Shown in pieces: positions 1 through 5,498 of a DNA stretch of 27,923 nucleotides. The stretch lies in the IMG/VR virus record IMGVR_UViG_3300035698_009791, positions 1 to 27,923 of that record. One strand, written 5' to 3'. Under the pieces are notes generated by a model. The model was given only the letters and a program-made list of their open reading frames with translations. It did no database searches and was not told the origin of the DNA. A program made the translations under genes and the position numbers. The DNA is from a virus. The stretch's first letter is position 1; each line of letters opens with the position of its first letter.

Positions 1-16
1 CCTTTCATTTTATTAT

Positions 17-86
17 ATCCATTATCCAATCATTAATAGAAACTGTGCAAGAAACTATTATAGACTGGACAATGGATTGCACAGTT
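17..86 (-). ncRNA. H-type RNA pseudoknot downstream of truncated glycosyltransferase ORF
   Basis: Read on the minus strand, two long interleaved helices can form. Stem 1 is a perfect 10-bp inverted repeat (plus 77-86 with 41-50, AACTGTGCAA/TTGCACAGTT). Stem 2 is 11 bp with one G-U pair (plus 67-77 with 17-27, ATCCATTGTCC/GGATAATGGAT). The order S1-S2-S1'-S2' makes an H-type pseudoknot with connecting segments of about 16 and 13 nt. It starts 11 nt after the stop codon of the upstream ORF. No U-tract follows, so it is not an ordinary terminator. Its role is unknown; part of an intron, a ribozyme or a regulatory element are possibilities. Confidence 0.6.
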
Positions 87-97
87 ATTTAATTACT

Positions 98-340
98 TTA
101 ATTATAACATAATTTATTATCTACTCTAAGCACTAATTTTTTTCCTGCATTAACTACTTCATGTATTTCTCCTTTGTTAATTGTAGTAATACCAAATATA
201 AATATTATATCACAATCTCTCCAATTATTTACAAATTCTACTTTATCTTTTAATCCTAAATGTAGATTTTTTAAAAATGTAAATCCTCCTCCAATTTTTT
301 GTAAATTATTTTCTAAATTAGGAATGTAAATTTTTAACAT
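98..340 (-). CDS. Truncated glycosyltransferase N-terminus
   Basis: An 80-residue ORF. The stretch with GGGFTFLKNL, then CDIIFIFGITTINKGEI, then GKKLVLRVDN resembles the N-terminal Rossmann half of GT4-like sugar transferases from phages and uncultivated bacteria, which normally continue for several hundred residues after the LRVDN motif. Here similarity ends exactly at VDN; five unrelated residues and TAA follow, then a second in-frame TAA. So this is either a broken gene or a 5' exon whose remainder lies left of the window. The pseudoknot at 17-86 directly follows. The acceptor or donor sugar cannot be inferred. The family call is from memory of the motif pattern. Confidence 0.55.
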   Translation of the reverse strand: MLKIYIPNLENNLQKIGGGFTFLKNLHLGLKDKVEFVNNWRDCDIIFIFGITTINKGEIHEVVNAGKKLVLRVDNKLCYN

Positions 341-369
341 AGTGATTTAATTGTTTTAAATTATTATTT

Positions 370-471
370 TTAAATATTAGCTAAAATTGTTATACCTAAT
401 GGTATTAATAAAATAAATATAAAAACGAATATTAAAATAAATATTAAGATATCAACATTTTGCATTTTCAT
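370..471 (-). CDS. Single-pass membrane microprotein, 33 aa
   Basis: An ORF beginning MKMQNVDIL followed by a run of about 25 Ile/Leu/Phe/Val residues forming one transmembrane helix and ending ILANI. Its ATG overlaps the TGA of the upstream gene (468-668) in an ATGA junction, which suggests translational coupling. Function unknown. Hydrophobic microproteins recur at 3275, 4287, 8632 and 9753. Confidence 0.6.
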   Translation of the reverse strand: MKMQNVDILIFILIFVFIFILLIPLGITILANI

Positions 472-668
472 ATTTTGCTTTTAACAGATGCCCCATTTTT
501 TTCTTGTGATTCAATATATACGATATCACTATCATCAAATAAATGTGTTGATGAAATATTTGGCATCAATGTTCTAATTGAACTAATAAAATCTTGATAA
601 TGTTCATTAATAAATTTTTCATTTGTTAATTTTGAATCATCAAAATCAAATATTAAAGCTATTTTCAT
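468..668 (-). CDS. Hypothetical protein, 66 aa
   Basis: A small acidic protein starting MKIALIFDFDDSK with no recognisable domain. The FDFDD pattern recalls the first strand of HAD-type folds, but the protein is far too short for that family and I do not assign it. The start is preceded by TTTATATG, the usual SD-less context here. The stop overlaps the next gene as ATGA. A perfect 18-bp inverted repeat arm (676-693) sits just upstream. Confidence 0.6.
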   Translation of the reverse strand: MKIALIFDFDDSKLTNEKFINEHYQDFISSIRTLMPNISSTHLFDDSDIVYIESQEKNGASVKSKI

Positions 669-675
669 ATAAATT

Positions 676-693
676 ATAGTTTAGTAAAGTCAA
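676..693. repeat. Left arm of 18-bp perfect inverted repeat
   Basis: ATAGTTTAGTAAAGTCAA on the plus strand is the exact reverse complement of 1035-1052. The pair flanks the ORF at 708-1025, leaving 14 bp beyond its stop and 9 bp before its start. On the minus strand this arm contains TTGACT and TATAAT, but only 9 bp apart, so it is not a normal sigma70 promoter. Confidence 0.85.
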
Positions 694-707
694 ATAGTAG
701 TTGTTAA

Positions 708-1025
708 TTATTTATAATTTAATAAATCTCCTGCTGGTACTCCATCATATTTCATTGGATGAGAACTATCACATCCTTCTTTAATTTCATTATCTTCAAA
801 CCATAGTAACCATTTTGCTATATTGAGTTCTGTATATTCATTACTCCATACAGCATTATTAATTAAATCTTTTACACTTTTGTTTTGATTTTTATCTGTA
901 ATTACAGCATCTATAATCGTTAATATTTTTCCAAGAGTTTTACTTCTATATGAAATAAATTCTTGAAGTACACCATTCCATACTGGTTGTAATGTGCTTT
1001 GTTTTTCACTTGATATAATTTTAAT
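708..1025 (-). CDS. Hypothetical protein, 105 aa, no ATG start (AUU proposed)
   Basis: An open frame of about 105 codons with protein-like composition (tryptophans in QPVWNGVL, NNAVW and KWLLWF; ending DLLNYK) between inverted-repeat arms. No ATG, GTG or TTG occurs near its 5' end. The frame opens after an in-frame TAG at 1029-1031, and the first plausible initiator is ATT at 1023-1025, giving an N-terminus I(M)KIISSEKQ. Alternatives are that the gene lost its start through rearrangement at the inverted repeat, or that it is a remnant. No family recognised. Upstream neighbour is the SpoVG-like gene; downstream is the 66-aa ORF. Confidence 0.5.
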   Translation of the reverse strand: MKIISSEKQSTLQPVWNGVLQEFISYRSKTLGKILTIIDAVITDKNQNKSVKDLINNAVWSNEYTELNIAKWLLWFEDNEIKEGCDSSHPMKYDGVPAGDLLNYK

Positions 1026-1034
1026 GAACTAAAC

Positions 1035-1052
1035 TTGACTTTACTAAACTAT
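1035..1052. repeat. Right arm of 18-bp perfect inverted repeat
   Basis: TTGACTTTACTAAACTAT is the exact reverse complement of 676-693. It occupies most of the short gap between the SpoVG-like stop (1056) and the ATG-less ORF. Confidence 0.85.
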
Positions 1053-1055
1053 ATA

Positions 1056-1337
1056 TTAAATATCTAAACTTATTAAATCCTCATATTCTTTTACTATTTC
1101 TTCTTCTATTGCATCACCTAATTCTTTTGCGATAGGATGAAATATATTAATAACACTACTCCCTGATTTTTTATTTGGATATGTTAATCTATATCCTCCT
1201 TTTAATTTTGTATATATACCTATTGAACCTAAATAAAATTCATTATTTATAACACAACTTGCTATTGCTACCAATCCATCTTTTGGTTTAATAGGAATAA
1301 TATTTACTTCTGTAATTTTACTTTTCTTTTTTGACAT
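1056..1337 (-). CDS. spoVG: SpoVG-family nucleic-acid-binding protein
   Basis: 93 residues with the SpoVG layout: a first strand KITEVNIIPIKPKDGLVAIA, a middle part NNEFYLGSIGIYTK, then GGYRLTYPNKK, and the C-terminal helix region with FHPIAKELGDAIEEEIVKEYE, matching the family's HPI...I..AV..EY ending. SpoVG proteins are small DNA/RNA-binding regulators in Firmicutes, spirochaetes and others, and are carried by many mobile elements. Here it may regulate phage or host transcripts. The basic N-terminus MSKKKSK could aid nucleic-acid contact. The start is preceded by AAAAAATATG without SD. Family assignment is fairly sure; its role in this phage is inference. Confidence 0.82.
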   Translation of the reverse strand: MSKKKSKITEVNIIPIKPKDGLVAIASCVINNEFYLGSIGIYTKLKGGYRLTYPNKKSGSSVINIFHPIAKELGDAIEEEIVKEYEDLISLDI

Positions 1338-1420
1338 ATTTTTTAAATAAGACTTATTATTAATCGCTTGTTATTCTTAAAATTTGCGGTGTTAACGGCG
1401 TTTTTATGTAAAAGAAAAAA

Positions 1421-1513
1421 TTATATATAGATATAATAATACTCAATAAATTTATTATCACCAATTGTATTTATATATTTTAATTTTGTATTATTTAATG
1501 TTGTTGTTTCCAT
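1421..1513 (-). CDS. Possible 30-aa microprotein
   Basis: A short ORF beginning METTTLNNTKL and ending EYYYIYI*, whose ATG lies 4 nt after the stop of the 160-aa gene upstream, in the TATATG context typical of starts here. There is no homology to judge by and it is AT-rich, so chance is possible. The rest of the 1338-1517 gap shows nothing else clear apart from a GC-richer patch GCGGTGTTAACGGCG at 1386-1400. Confidence 0.35.
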   Translation of the reverse strand: METTTLNNTKLKYINTIGDNKFIEYYYIYI

Positions 1514-1517
1514 ATAA

Positions 1518-2000
1518 TTAATCCCATAAGTTGTTAAAATATTTTATAAGTAATTTTGCATTCTTTTGTGTTTCTTTATGTTGTATCTTATATTCTTTAT
1601 AATATTCATCTTTTGTTATTTCATGCCTCTCATAATATTTTTTCCATAATTCTGTATCATATTGTTCAATATGTAAAAATTCAAATCCATCTATCATCTT
1701 ATCTATTGTTTTATGCCAATCTTCTATGCTTTTAAAATCAAAAGGATAACCATGTTCATTTTCTTTTTTAAATGCTTTTAAACATTTTAAAATGTGATTT
1801 CCTAAATGAGTATTTAATCTCCATATATCTCTATCACTATAGCCTCTAAATATTCTTTGTATAAACCATTTTATTTCTCTATACCAATCTACCATATTAA
1901 AAGCTCTTAAAAACCAATAATAGATTCTTTCAATTCTATATAATATTCTATTATCTTTTATCCATTCTTGTCTTTCTTTTTGTAAATCTTCAAAGTTCAT
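1518..2000 (-). CDS. Hypothetical phage protein, 160 aa, Trp-rich
   Basis: Contains FRGYSDRDIWRLNTHLGNHILKCLKAF, then HGYPFDFKSIEDWHKTIDKMIDGFEF, ending NNLWD. The pattern RGYSDxDxW.L, then HGYP, then W...I..M..GFE recurs in hypothetical proteins of many unrelated phages; no function is known to me. It is predicted helical with no signal peptide. Its ATG overlaps the TGA of the upstream Cys-rich gene (1997-2164) as ATGA, so the two are probably translated in a coupled way. Real gene with high confidence; function unassigned. Confidence 0.75.
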   Translation of the reverse strand: MNFEDLQKERQEWIKDNRILYRIERIYYWFLRAFNMVDWYREIKWFIQRIFRGYSDRDIWRLNTHLGNHILKCLKAFKKENEHGYPFDFKSIEDWHKTIDKMIDGFEFLHIEQYDTELWKKYYERHEITKDEYYKEYKIQHKETQKNAKLLIKYFNNLWD

Positions 2001-2164
2001 ATATTTTTTAATGACTTATTAATCATTTTAATTATTTCAATCATTGGGTCTTTATATTTTAATTTAAAAAATTGTTTTTCACAATATTTATCATCATTCC
2101 AATCAAACCATAATTTACCTCTGTACTTACTACATGTTTTCTTTTTACAATTATTACAATCCAT
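1997..2164 (-). CDS. Small Cys-rich protein, 55 aa
   Basis: Begins MDCNNCKKKTCSKYRG, with a further Cys at residue 28 (KYCEKQF): CxxC-x4-C-x16-C, compatible with one zinc or structural metal site. The rest is basic and helical (PMIEIIKMINKSLKNI). The start overlaps the end of the 2154-2297 gene, and the TGA stop overlaps the following ATG. Function unknown. Confidence 0.6.
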   Translation of the reverse strand: MDCNNCKKKTCSKYRGKLWFDWNDDKYCEKQFFKLKYKDPMIEIIKMINKSLKNI

Positions 2165-2297
2165 CTTTTTTATTAGCTTCTTTTTCTGCTAAATCAGCAA
2201 CTCTACGTAATTCCTTTGATATTATATTTACATCTGATTCAATAAATATATCCTTTATTGTAAACCATCTATAAATTTTATGTTTTTTAATCTTCAT
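2154..2297 (-). CDS. Hypothetical protein, 47 aa
   Basis: Starts MKIKKHKIYRWFTIKDIF and ends in a charged helix (ELRRVADLAEKEANKKDGL). The ATG follows the deacetylase stop by one base, and the last 11 nt overlap the next gene. No domain is recognised. Placement in a tight coupled series supports a real gene. Confidence 0.55.
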   Translation of the reverse strand: MKIKKHKIYRWFTIKDIFIESDVNIISKELRRVADLAEKEANKKDGL

Positions 2298-2298
2298 A

Positions 2299-2976
2299 TT
2301 AAGATAATACTACCTTTAAATTTTTTATTACTTTATCTTCTTTATATCTTTTAAAATATTCCTCTGGTGATTCTTGTTTTTTTGTATATGTAAATATATA
2401 TTTAAATAATTCTTCTAACTCATCCCACATTTTAAATTTTTCAATTTCTTCTGAATGCCCCCATATATGATAGTAACCATTATTATTAAAAGCTTCTTTA
2501 AATAATCTTTTTCCTTCTTTTAAAAAATTTGGTTTATTATATTCTTTATTTTCTGGATAAATATGAATAGATGTTTTCATTCTAAATATATCTATTGGTT
2601 TATCAATTGAATTTTGTATTGTTGTTCTAGCTTCTTTATATCCTACTTTCTTTACTTGTTCAATTGTTATTTCATTATATCTACCTCTAGGATAACAAAA
2701 CGAATTTATTTTCCTACCAATTAATTGTTCTAAGTAATCTTTATTATCTTTAATTTCATTATATTGGTCTATCTCTGATAATAATTTCATATCTCTAGGA
2801 TGTGTTGTTGTGTGACCACCTATTTCAAAATCATTACTCATTGTTATTATTTCTGGTTCAGATAAATCATTTATTGTTGGTATATAAAATGTTCCTGATA
2901 AATTATATTTTTTTAGTAATTCACATATCTTATAATCATATACTCCACCATCATCAAAACTTGTTTCTAATCTCAT
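2299..2976 (-). CDS. Polysaccharide deacetylase (NodB/CE4 domain)
   Basis: 225 residues with the NodB-domain motif series: motif 1 TSFDDGG (Asp8, Asp9; catalytic base and metal ligand), motif 2 GGHTTTH (His55, His59; metal ligands), motif 3 CYPRGRYN (94-101, with the usual Pro and Arg), and a late His in IWGHSEE (His174) where CE4 enzymes place motif 5. CE4 enzymes remove N- or O-acetyl groups from peptidoglycan, chitin-like or capsular sugars using a divalent metal. No signal peptide is visible, so it acts in the cytoplasm, on a virion, or after lysis. The partial glycosyltransferase at 98 suggests a surface-sugar theme. The substrate is unknown. Confidence 0.85.
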   Translation of the reverse strand: MRLETSFDDGGVYDYKICELLKKYNLSGTFYIPTINDLSEPEIITMSNDFEIGGHTTTHPRDMKLLSEIDQYNEIKDNKDYLEQLIGRKINSFCYPRGRYNEITIEQVKKVGYKEARTTIQNSIDKPIDIFRMKTSIHIYPENKEYNKPNFLKEGKRLFKEAFNNNGYYHIWGHSEEIEKFKMWDELEELFKYIFTYTKKQESPEEYFKRYKEDKVIKNLKVVLS

Positions 2977-3284
2977 CTTTTATATTTATTTTTTAGTTCT
3001 ATATAATATTTTATTTTATTGTCTATTTCTATTATTGTTAAATTTTTATCTTTTTCAATTAAACTATTAATAGTAATATTAAGTTTTACTATTTCCCATA
3101 CCTTATCTTCTAATTCTTTTTTGTTTAATTCATATTTATCAAATTTTCTATCTATTAATAATCCTTTAATCTCAAATCCATTATCAATCAATACTTCTCT
3201 TATCTTATCTGCATCATCATATAATTTTAATTCAATTAATTCTTTTCTAATATTATTTAATTTTATACCATTATCTAATTGCAT
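2973..3284 (-). CDS. Hypothetical helical protein, 103 aa
   Basis: Contains an N-terminal segment RKELIELKLYDDADKIREVLIDNGFEI and a charged, probably coiled-coil C-terminus. The ADKIREVL..NGFEI stretch resembles the short ADxIRdxLxxxGI motif at the C-terminus of cysteinyl-tRNA synthetases, but the motif is common and nothing else of that enzyme is present. ATG and TGA overlaps exist on both sides (3275-3284 and 2973-2976). Function unknown. Confidence 0.6.
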   Translation of the reverse strand: MQLDNGIKLNNIRKELIELKLYDDADKIREVLIDNGFEIKGLLIDRKFDKYELNKKELEDKVWEIVKLNITINSLIEKDKNLTIIEIDNKIKYYIELKNKYKR

Positions 3285-3499
3285 TTTATTAAAAAATTAT
3301 AAATGATATATATTATACTTGATAATAAAAAAGATAATATCAAAAAACATATAACACTTTTCTTATCTTCAGTTAAAAAAGTCTTTAAATCATCATTAAA
3401 TCTATATTTATACTTACTTCTTTTATAATGTCTATAATATTCATATTCTATTGATAAGAATACTAAAAAAAATATTATTAAACCTAGAAAAAATATCAT
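3275..3499 (-). CDS. Two-helix membrane protein, 74 aa
   Basis: An N-terminal transmembrane helix (residues 1-17, MIFFLGLIIFFLVFLSI), a basic loop (HYKRSKYKYRF) and a second helix (about 49-70, VICFLILSFLLSSIIYIIY). Its end overlaps the next gene by 10 nt. It could be a holin-like or other membrane factor, but with no lysis genes nearby I leave it unassigned. It lies directly after the structured RNA candidate at 3519-3663. Confidence 0.6.
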   Translation of the reverse strand: MIFFLGLIIFFLVFLSIEYEYYRHYKRSKYKYRFNDDLKTFLTEDKKSVICFLILSFLLSSIIYIIYNFLIKCN

Positions 3500-3518
3500 A
3501 TGATTATTTACTAAAGGC

Positions 3519-3663
3519 TGATGTTCTGAGATTGAAATTAACTTACGAAGTCGAAGTACTCAGACACTACATTCCAGAGGTGAGATGTTACACTCGAGAG
3601 TTAAAACTCACTTAACTTCGTTGTTATGACCCCTCGTCAGGTTGAATGGCACATCAGCTTTTA
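3519..3663. ncRNA. Structured RNA candidate, about 145 nt, GC-rich island
   Basis: The gap 3500-3671 has no ORF and is clearly richer in G+C than the genes around it. On the minus strand, its ends pair through GCTGATGT/ACATCAGC (8 bp), extended by AAA/TTT past a bulged C. Inside, TCTGAG/CTCAGA closes one arm, CATTC/GAATG another, and GTGAG/CTCAC a third; a further ACGAAGT/ACTTCGT pairing is possible. This gives a multi-branched fold closed by a terminal helix. The helices work nearly as well on the plus strand, so orientation is uncertain; co-transcription with neighbours favours minus. I recognise no known RNA class. It could be a cis-regulator, a packaging-type RNA or a trans-acting RNA. 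Confidence 0.6.
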
Positions 3664-3671
3664 AAAAACAA

Positions 3672-3821
3672 TTATGACATCCCCATATTTTTCATTAAAT
3701 CTTCAAATTGTCCCTCTTTGATATTATCTTTTTTATCAAATTTAATTAATCCTTTATATAAACTATTTAGAGTAGATATTTTATCACTTACTTGTAGATT
3801 TGTATATTGTTCTAATTTCAT
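3672..3821 (-). CDS. Hypothetical protein, 49 aa
   Basis: Starts MKLEQYTNLQVSDKIS and ends EDLMKNMGMS*. The ATG overlaps the upstream TGA in the arrangement TTATGA, so translation is probably coupled to the 80-aa gene. Charged and soluble, no domain recognised. Confidence 0.6.
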   Translation of the reverse strand: MKLEQYTNLQVSDKISTLNSLYKGLIKFDKKDNIKEGQFEDLMKNMGMS

Positions 3822-4060
3822 AATTTCATTTCATCATTAAATATTTTCCATATATATTGTTTCCATTCTTCGACTGGTCTACCTAATTGGTCTTCTAATA
3901 TCTTTGCTAATTTTTCAAATCTTATATATCTTATTTCTGGTGCAGTCCATCTTGTTGTTGACATCATTGTTTCTAATGAATCAAAAAAGTATATTCTCAT
4001 ATCCCATTTCTTAGGAACTTCTTTTTTAATCCTTTCTATTACTTGTTCTATATCTCTCAT
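3818..4060 (-). CDS. Hypothetical protein, 80 aa
   Basis: Contains KKWDMRIYFFDSLETMMSTTRWTAPEIRYIRFEKLAKILEDQLGR and a C-terminal WKQYIWKIFNDEMKL. Aromatic-rich and soluble, with no recognised family. The TGA overlaps the following ATG. A 25-codon ATG frame (4026-4103) overlaps its 5' end in another frame and is probably not a gene. Confidence 0.6.
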   Translation of the reverse strand: MRDIEQVIERIKKEVPKKWDMRIYFFDSLETMMSTTRWTAPEIRYIRFEKLAKILEDQLGRPVEEWKQYIWKIFNDEMKL

Positions 4061-4099
4061 CGTTTTTTAATTTATTTTTAGAATATTTAGTAAATGTTT

Positions 4100-4285
4100 T
4101 CATATAATATGGTCCTTCTTTTTTTTCAATCTATTATATTTATAATCTATTATTCTTATTAATAAATCTTTATATAATAATTTTAATTTATATTTAATAA
4201 TAGTTATTCTTAGTTTAATTCCAGCTAAAAAAGAATAGTATTTAAATGATTTCTTTTGTTTTGCTTCTTTCATTGCATCTATCAT
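4100..4285 (-). CDS. Hypothetical basic protein, 61 aa
   Basis: Strongly basic (KEAKQKK, KLRITIIKYKLKLLYK, YKYNRLKKKK) with mixed hydrophobic segments. It may bind nucleic acid or sit at the membrane surface. It starts 1 nt after the stop of the membrane protein upstream. No family recognised. Confidence 0.5.
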   Translation of the reverse strand: MIDAMKEAKQKKSFKYYSFLAGIKLRITIIKYKLKLLYKDLLIRIIDYKYNRLKKKKDHII

Positions 4286-4286
4286 A

Positions 4287-4451
4287 CTATTTAATAAATA
4301 AATTACTAAAAGAATATACGACCCCTATTGTAGCTGCAAATATTAATAAATATTTACCCTGTATATCTAATCTATCCTTACATAAATCAACCATTAATAA
4401 AATCCACCCTAAACTTGAAAATGCTATAATTATTAAAAAAAGTATATTCAT
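4287..4451 (-). CDS. Two-helix membrane protein, 54 aa
   Basis: I place the start at ATG 4449-4451 (MNILFLIIIAFSSLGWILL), not at the upstream ATG near 4487, because that longer frame would run through the tRNA gene. There are two transmembrane segments (residues 2-20 and about 35-52) around a short charged loop LCKDRLDIQGK. It begins 9 nt after the tRNA 3' end. Function unknown. Confidence 0.6.
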   Translation of the reverse strand: MNILFLIIIAFSSLGWILLMVDLCKDRLDIQGKYLLIFAATIGVVYSFSNLFIK

Positions 4452-4460
4452 ATTATTTTG

Positions 4461-4532
4461 CACGATGAGTAGGAATCGAACCCACATCCTCGGGTTTGGA
4501 ATCCAATGTAATAACCATTATACCATCAAAGT
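4461..4532 (-). tRNA. trnW: tRNA-Trp (anticodon CCA)
   Basis: A 72-nt cloverleaf on the minus strand: acceptor strands ACTTTGA and TCATCGT, D-arm GTA/TAC with an AATGG-type loop, anticodon arm with loop TTCCAAA (anticodon CCA), 4-nt variable loop, T-arm GTGGG-TTCGATT-CCTAC, and discriminator G as usual for bacterial tRNA-Trp. CCA is not encoded. Oddities: two mismatches in the middle of the acceptor stem (T-C and T-T) and an A-C at the base of the anticodon loop, so it may be decayed, edited or tolerant. It starts right after the stop codon of the upstream gene. Confidence 0.82.
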
Positions 4533-5096
4533 TTAATAATCTAATAATATTAATCCATCTTTTTTAATTTCCCATCCATTCATACGTTCTGGATTAAATG
4601 GTTCAGTAATTAAATGATGCCCATTTTTAGTTTTATATTTAAAAACATTTCTCGTAATTGTTGATAATACTGTTATTGCTTCTTTTAGATTATCTCCCTC
4701 GTCTATATCAATTAAAAAATTAGATTCTGCTTTTGATTGTGGTTGCATTAATGCACTTATCCATCTATTCTTTATATCTGAATAAAAATGATTTCTATTT
4801 TCTTCATTATCATAATCTGCATTTAATTGATTTTGTTTAAATATTCTAATTGCTTTTTTTATATTTCTTGAATTTACTGATGAATATATCCTATATGGTA
4901 AATGTGATTCATGTTTAATTATTAATAATTCGTTTAATAGTTTTTTAAAATCATCTGAATTTGTGGATATTCTTTTTATTACTTTTCTATCTTTATCACT
5001 CACACCATCTTTACTTCTATGAGTAAGCATTAATAATCTATAACCATTAGTAAAATCACCAAATCGTTCTATTATTTTGTCTAGTTTATTATTCAT
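4533..5096 (-). CDS. Putative archaeo-eukaryotic-type primase (AEP-like), 187 aa
   Basis: I see FLIDID (Asp130, Asp132), then YKTKNGHHLITEPF (His160/161), then a terminal LILLDY (Asp186). This order (hhDhD, then a small residue-x-His, then hhD) is the catalytic signature of AEP/PrimPol folds. Upstream, LPYRIYSSVNSRNIKKAIRIFK looks like a preceding strand-helix unit. No other primase is visible in the window although a polymerase and helicase are, which makes the role attractive. It is shorter than most AEPs, so it could be a minimal or derived member. A TTG four codons upstream is possible, but the ATG after the upstream TAA fits local practice. Function is inference. Confidence 0.45.
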   Translation of the reverse strand: MNNKLDKIIERFGDFTNGYRLLMLTHRSKDGVSDKDRKVIKRISTNSDDFKKLLNELLIIKHESHLPYRIYSSVNSRNIKKAIRIFKQNQLNADYDNEENRNHFYSDIKNRWISALMQPQSKAESNFLIDIDEGDNLKEAITVLSTITRNVFKYKTKNGHHLITEPFNPERMNGWEIKKDGLILLDY

Positions 5097-5098
5097 AT

Positions 5099-5245
5099 TT
5101 ATTGCCAATCATTACATTCTTCTATTTGACCACATTGTTCACATTGACCTAAACTTCTAATAAAAGAAATATAACCGATGAATTCTTTTTCTTCATCTTT
5201 TAATTTTTGTCTTGTTCTTTCTAAACAATTATCACATATAAACAT
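5099..5245 (-). CDS. Small zinc-finger-like protein, 48 aa
   Basis: MFICDNCLERTRQKLKDEE, then a helix, then GQCEQCGQIEECNDWQ*: two CxxC pairs plus an extra Cys, a typical zinc-ribbon microprotein of phages. Its TAA ends 2 nt before the ATG of the primase-like gene. It may bind nucleic acid or a protein partner. Confidence 0.65.
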   Translation of the reverse strand: MFICDNCLERTRQKLKDEEKEFIGYISFIRSLGQCEQCGQIEECNDWQ

Positions 5246-5260
5246 AATATTTTATTTATA

Positions 5261-5461
5261 TTAATATTTATTACGATTAAGAACTTCATCTATAGCCTTT
5301 TCCTCCCATTGAAATTTACCTCTATTTTTATTAAATGCTATCCGACATTCATCTAAAAGTTCATCTTTTATATTTATTGGTTTTTTCATTGTTCCTAAAA
5401 AATATAAACAAATACGTGCACCATCAGTTTTATTTTTACTCATATCATATTGTATTATCAT
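5261..5461 (-). CDS. Hypothetical protein, 66 aa; first gene after a promoter
   Basis: MIIQYDMSKNKTDGARICLYFLGTM, then KDELLDECRIAFNKNRGKFQWEEKAIDEVL. No domain recognised. It lies 8 nt after the -10 box of a canonical promoter (5470-5498), so its message would have a leader of 0-2 nt, and no SD is present. It heads the transcription unit carrying the primase-like gene and the tRNA. Confidence 0.65.
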   Translation of the reverse strand: MIIQYDMSKNKTDGARICLYFLGTMKKPINIKDELLDECRIAFNKNRGKFQWEEKAIDEVLNRNKY

Positions 5462-5469
5462 ATATTAAT

Positions 5470-5498
5470 ATTATATAATACTTAATAGAAAAGGTCAA
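5470..5498 (-). promoter_or_regulatory. Sigma70 promoter, leaderless arrangement
   Basis: TTGACC (5493-5498), 17 bp, TATAAT (5470-5475), pointing left. The -10 box ends 8 nt before the ATG at 5461, so transcription should start within about 2 nt of the start codon. The -35 overlaps the stop of the upstream gene (TATTGACC contains the TGA). Confidence 0.85.

Noticed and set aside
17-100. Programmed readthrough or frameshift driven by the pseudoknot
   Set aside because: A second in-frame TAA follows the first after two sense codons, and the pseudoknot region offers no useful continuation within the window.
1421-1450. Promoter upstream of the SpoVG-like gene (TTGAGT...TATAAT)
   Set aside because: The spacing is only 15 bp, the -35 is weak, and the region may be coding for a 30-aa ORF.
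2973-3284. Cysteinyl-tRNA synthetase fragment
   Set aside because: Only a short helical motif (ADKIREVL..NGFEI) resembles it; no catalytic domain or zinc site exists nearby.
3519-3663. Hammerhead ribozyme suggested by CUGACGAG on the minus strand
   Set aside because: No GAAA box with a matching stem II and no proper cleavage-site triplet could be placed; the word alone is not enough.
4287-4487. Membrane protein start at 4487
   Set aside because: The extra 12 residues would be encoded by the T-arm and acceptor of the tRNA; the ATG at 4451 lies just after the tRNA.
468-5497. UGA recoded as Trp or Gly (as in some uncultivated bacteria and their phages)
   Set aside because: TGA ends several genes exactly at ATGA overlaps or at the natural protein end, and large genes have no internal TGA.
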